In this document: piece after piece, positions 61,033-64,000 of the stretch
Layout: each line of letters begins with the position of its first letter
Position numbering within the stretch: position 1 is the stretch's first letter
Assembly: GCA_039545275.1 (NCBI GenBank)
Contig: BCHS01000013.1
Location: 496,001-560,000 of the forward strand
DNA from: Pseudomicrostroma phylloplanum
Taxonomy: Eukaryota; Basidiomycota; Exobasidiomycetes; Microstromatales
Reading direction: 5' to 3'
Length of the DNA: 64,000 nt
Position numbers and translations under genes: made by a program
The notes under the pieces: model-generated
Seen by the model: only the letters and a program-made list of their open reading frames with translations
What the model was told of the DNA's origin: nothing
The model's database searches: none

Positions 61033-64000
61033 TCAGTCCCAGTCTACCGCCATAGTGCCTGCCCCCCCTGTCGCCGCTGTTGCTGCGTTCTGGCGCCTCT
61101 CCTTCTGTTCCGCCCACATCCTCGCCTCTCTCCATTTCCCATTCAAGACGCCCATCCTGCGTTGCGTCACTTCTCGTCTCAACTCCGTTACGAGGGCACC
61201 AGCGTCACTATCCTTGGTATCGCCCCGCTGCTCTGCCATCTGAAGGACGCCATCCAGCAGTAGGTATGGCACAAATTGCTGCTGAGCGGCGACACTTCCC
61301 ACCGTCGATACGTCCGTCACGCCGTCGAGTTGCTTCGTGGACTTCTTCAACCACTGCAGAGCAGCTCGAACAGCATCGCTAACCAGTCCTCCCCTCATGT
61401 ACGCAGCAACCAGGAGATCTGGACGGTTCTCTTCGAACCAAGTGTTCAGCCATCGAGGCACATCGAGTCGTTTCCCATCGGAGGTGGTGAGGAGGAGCAG
61501 GCGATGCAAGACGGCCAGACGATACTTCGGATTGGGTCCGGATGTGTCGAGATTCATCTTGAGATATCGCCATGCAAGCGTCGAAGTGGAACCAGTCCAG
61601 GACGCTGTACGAGGTGAGGCCTGCAAGAAGGACCAGCCGGCGATGGTAGCGATGTCGCTCTCGCTCAAGACTGCCTTGAAAGTATCAACCAAAGTTGAAC
61701 TGTCCACCTCATTGACGTCGGCAAGGAGCTCCTGCGTCGCAGCGTCCCCATCACTTTCGGCGCCGTCGGGGGCGGTTCTTGCCAGCAGTGCCTTGTGGAG
61801 AGCCATGCACTCTGCTTCGATGTGAGCGGTCACGGCGCATTTCAGAGCAATCGAGGAGAAGATGCCAGTTTCATCCACATCGAGAGCGCGAGCTGTGGAG
61901 AAGGCCTTGTCGTACTGATCGTTGCGCACGAAGAGGGCGACGGCGTCGGCAGCCGACAATGTCATAGTCGGGCTGGCCAGCTCAGGGTAGAGCTGAACAA
62001 GTTCCAACCGCGCGAGGACAAGCTGATATTCTCTCCTAACGTCATCTGCTCGCACTATCCTCAACTCCTTTGAGTCCGGTTGCCAATGTTGTAGAGGAAT
62101 GAAGCTAGACAGTGGGGTGGAGCCGCGATGGGCAGCTTCGGTATCGCTGGCCTTGTTGATGACAGCGTTGGCGAACCAGGCGTCCTTGGAAGCGAGCAGC
62201 GAGAGGGCGTTGATCGCAGCCAGGTAACTTCTGGCTTGCGCAACAGCGAGCTCGAGATAGCTTTCCACAGCTCGAACACCAGCAACCGACTGGTGTGCAT
62301 CCGCCAAGCGATGAGCTTGCTGATACATGACTGCCCCAGCACTGGTGAAGTCGCCTCGTCGCATGTGATAGGAGTAGAGGATATGATAATAGTTGGGTCC
62401 AGCGAGAGCTCTTGGATCGCAATTGCGCGCCTTGAAGCTGAGGTTGCGTTCCACTTCGGCCTGGAGACCGGCAAAGTTGTACGACAGAAGGAGATAGACT
62501 TGATCTGCCTCACACATAGCCGACACCAGTGTCCGTAGGCAGTCCCTGCGAAGTAGACTCTCCACGCTTGCCATCTCCATGACTATGGCGTAGCAAGCGG
62601 AGAAGCGTTGCAGCGCGAGCTCGGACCGGAATCGTCGATAGTACAGGTCAGACAGAGCGTCGGAGGTAGGATCAACTTTGCTCAGGCTCTCCAAAGCAAG
62701 GCGAGTGAGCAGGGCGATTTGCGCATCTGCACCGATGGCCTCGAACAGATCAGAGACATGACGATAGTAACCCGAGAGGAAGTGAGCTTCTGAGCTACCA
62801 GCCAAGACTGAAGATGGTAGAACATTTACCAGAAGTACAGTCGATGCGTCTTGCCTGGCAGAGTCTGCAACTGACCGCGACAAAGACAAAAGCGCCGGAA
62901 GGACGTCGAGGAAAGCATCGGCTGCCTGCGCTTGAAGGTCGCTTATGGAGAGGAAAGCTCTGGCCACAATATATTGCGCAGCCGGCGTGGCTGGGAAAGC
63001 CTCCAGGACTCGCAATGCGGCCGATGGATGCCCAGCAATGACAAGCCGATAAGCTAACAGGCCAGTTGTTGATGGCAACGACGGGGAAGCGTCTACAGAC
63101 TGCTTGCCGATATCAGTGATCCCCAAGGAAGCAACCGCCGAGGCGATCGAAGTAGCGAAGGTTTTCTGCTGACTCGGAACCTGACTGTGCCCACCTTGGT
63201 GCTGACGGTGAGACGAGAGCAAGCCTAGCGAAACAATCTTGTGAAGAAGGCTTGCTGAATCCTCTGCCATATCGCCATGAGCCTTATCTACCCGCAGCTG
63301 TTTCATTTGCTCTATGACGGCAGTACCCTCGTCGTCGTGGCCAGACCCATCTGTGCTCGCTTCCACCGCGCCTGGACAGTCACAAAGCTGAACCAGAACG
63401 GAAAGACCATGGCCTATGCTGATCAGACGGCTGACCAGAAGAGGGAGGCGTTCGAATGAGCGTGAGAAGTCTTCTTGTCTGGCGTTGATGAAGAGCACAA
63501 GGGTAGTCAGTGAGCGGGCCATGTTCAGCCGTGCTCGCAAGGATTGATAGATGCCGTCTGCTAACAAGGAGTGGCCTATTGTAGTAGTCGGCTGAACAAG
63601 CTGCGGGGGCTCCAATGAGGCTGTGGATCCGGCCGGATCTGTGAGCAGATCGCTCAAGGCCCAGAGAGATGGTTCCAATGCTGACGTGTCCCAAGCAACA
63701 TCGTTCGAAATCGTCTGAGGAGGCAAGACGATAGCAACCCTGGAAGCATACACAGTCTGTAGCATCGTCCGAAGCCTATTCACAGAGGGATCGTCCTCTG
63801 TTCCAATGGCGGCGTCCCATAGATCAAGACTAGTTTCCAGAAGATCACTTTCGAGCGGTGCACTGGCTAGGGCATCGATTTGCGTGAGCAATGACGCGAC
63901 AGCCTGCGGCGCGATGGCTTTGAAGAGCGCTGCAGCAATCTCAATTACTTCCATCGAATGGGGACCCAGGTCGTCCTTGCGTGCATCTCCTTCTCGGCTT
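61033..64000 (-). CDS. NUP120: Nucleoporin Nup120/Nup160, C-terminal part (5' end outside window)
   Basis: Nup120/Nup160 is a Y-complex scaffold nucleoporin needed for nuclear pore assembly and mRNA export. The frame stays open through the right edge, so the N-terminal beta-propeller lies outside; about 989 codons are visible with no intron. The visible part is an alpha-helical solenoid. Its best signature is NYYHILYSYHMRRGDFTSAG followed by AVMYQQAHRLAD, the Nup160 block where SYHMxRGDF recurs. LARLELVQLYPEL, DVPRWLNTWFEENRPDLLVA and the C-terminal LLDGVLQMAEQRG also fit. The protein ends in a basic coiled region (RRMGVLNGKWREARMWAEQ). The 63952-63954 Met is internal, because the frame upstream is open. 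Confidence 0.85.
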   Translation of the reverse strand, partial: SREGDARKDDLGPHSMEVIEIAAALFKAIAPQAVASLLTQIDALASAPLESDLLETSLDLWDAAIGTEDDPSVNRLRTMLQTVYASRVAIVLPPQTISNDVAWDTSALEPSLWALSDLLTDPAGSTASLEPPQLVQPTTTIGHSLLADGIYQSLRARLNMARSLTTLVLFINARQEDFSRSFERLPLLVSRLISIGHGLSVLVQLCDCPGAVEASTDGSGHDDEGTAVIEQMKQLRVDKAHGDMAEDSASLLHKIVSLGLLSSHRQHQGGHSQVPSQQKTFATSIASAVASLGITDIGKQSVDASPSLPSTTGLLAYRLVIAGHPSAALRVLEAFPATPAAQYIVARAFLSISDLQAQAADAFLDVLPALLSLSRSVADSARQDASTVLLVNVLPSSVLAGSSEAHFLSGYYRHVSDLFEAIGADAQIALLTRLALESLSKVDPTSDALSDLYYRRFRSELALQRFSACYAIVMEMASVESLLRRDCLRTLVSAMCEADQVYLLLSYNFAGLQAEVERNLSFKARNCDPRALAGPNYYHILYSYHMRRGDFTSAGAVMYQQAHRLADAHQSVAGVRAVESYLELAVAQARSYLAAINALSLLASKDAWFANAVINKASDTEAAHRGSTPLSSFIPLQHWQPDSKELRIVRADDVRREYQLVLARLELVQLYPELASPTMTLSAADAVALFVRNDQYDKAFSTARALDVDETGIFSSIALKCAVTAHIEAECMALHKALLARTAPDGAESDGDAATQELLADVNEVDSSTLVDTFKAVLSESDIATIAGWSFLQASPRTASWTGSTSTLAWRYLKMNLDTSGPNPKYRLAVLHRLLLLTTSDGKRLDVPRWLNTWFEENRPDLLVAAYMRGGLVSDAVRAALQWLKKSTKQLDGVTDVSTVGSVAAQQQFVPYLLLDGVLQMAEQRGDTKDSDAGALVTELRREVTQRRMGVLNGKWREARMWAEQKERRQNAATAATGGAGTMAVDWD

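Overview
This window is eukaryotic nuclear DNA from a fungus, most likely a basidiomycete. Genes are dense and lie on both strands. Introns are short, mostly 70-125 bp, with a very uniform GTGAGT donor, a CTGAC/CTCAC-like branch site and a CAG acceptor. Coding regions are GC-rich, with long Ser/Pro/Gly-rich disordered stretches, CT-rich leaders and microsatellites between genes. The moderate intron density and the gene families (UNC93-like transporter, TRP-like channel, Far11, Ufe1, Asa1, Nnf1) fit Ustilaginomycotina (smut relatives). That lineage placement is inference. I found no transposon, tRNA, rRNA, CRISPR array or secondary-metabolite backbone gene.

Layout. 1-14 kb: 3' part of the ubiquilin DSK2 (+), UNC93-like transporter (-), PQ-loop vacuolar transporter (-), OTU deubiquitinase (+), ASTRA subunit ASA1 (-), ER Qa-SNARE UFE1 (+). 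14-26 kb: MIF4G-like protein (-), hemerythrin-domain protein (+), alpha/beta hydrolase with a Cys nucleophile (-), His/Pro-rich membrane protein (+), GPI-type repeat protein (+), aldo-keto reductase (-) divergent from a glutathione S-transferase (+). 26-42 kb: the STRIPAK scaffold FAR11 (-) and an Srk1/Rck2-type kinase (+) sharing a 2.1 kb intergenic region, Nnf1-like kinetochore protein (-), second GPI-type protein (-), microsatellite-rich spacer. 42-64 kb: TRP-like channel (+), DUF1399 protein (-), Cys-rich single-pass protein (-), unknown 720-residue protein (+), ankyrin-DysF-FYVE-RING protein (-), 7TM-like protein (-), and the C-terminal part of nucleoporin Nup120/Nup160 (-), which runs off the right edge.

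How the genes work together. There is no operon-like or cluster logic; most genes are unrelated housekeeping or membrane genes. Loose themes are ubiquitin handling (DSK2, OTU protein, FYVE-RING protein), membrane traffic (UFE1, FYVE-RING), stress and xenobiotic handling (the AKR/GST pair, Srk1-type kinase) and signalling (Far11, TRP channel, 7TM protein).

Exon models were read by eye. Every multi-exon model given keeps one open frame across its joins. The most interesting observation is a 1.26-kb open frame inside the OTU gene. It is either a giant intron, a Ser/Pro-rich insertion in the protein, or an alternative first exon with its own promoter. I see no convincing evidence of an entirely new biological system.
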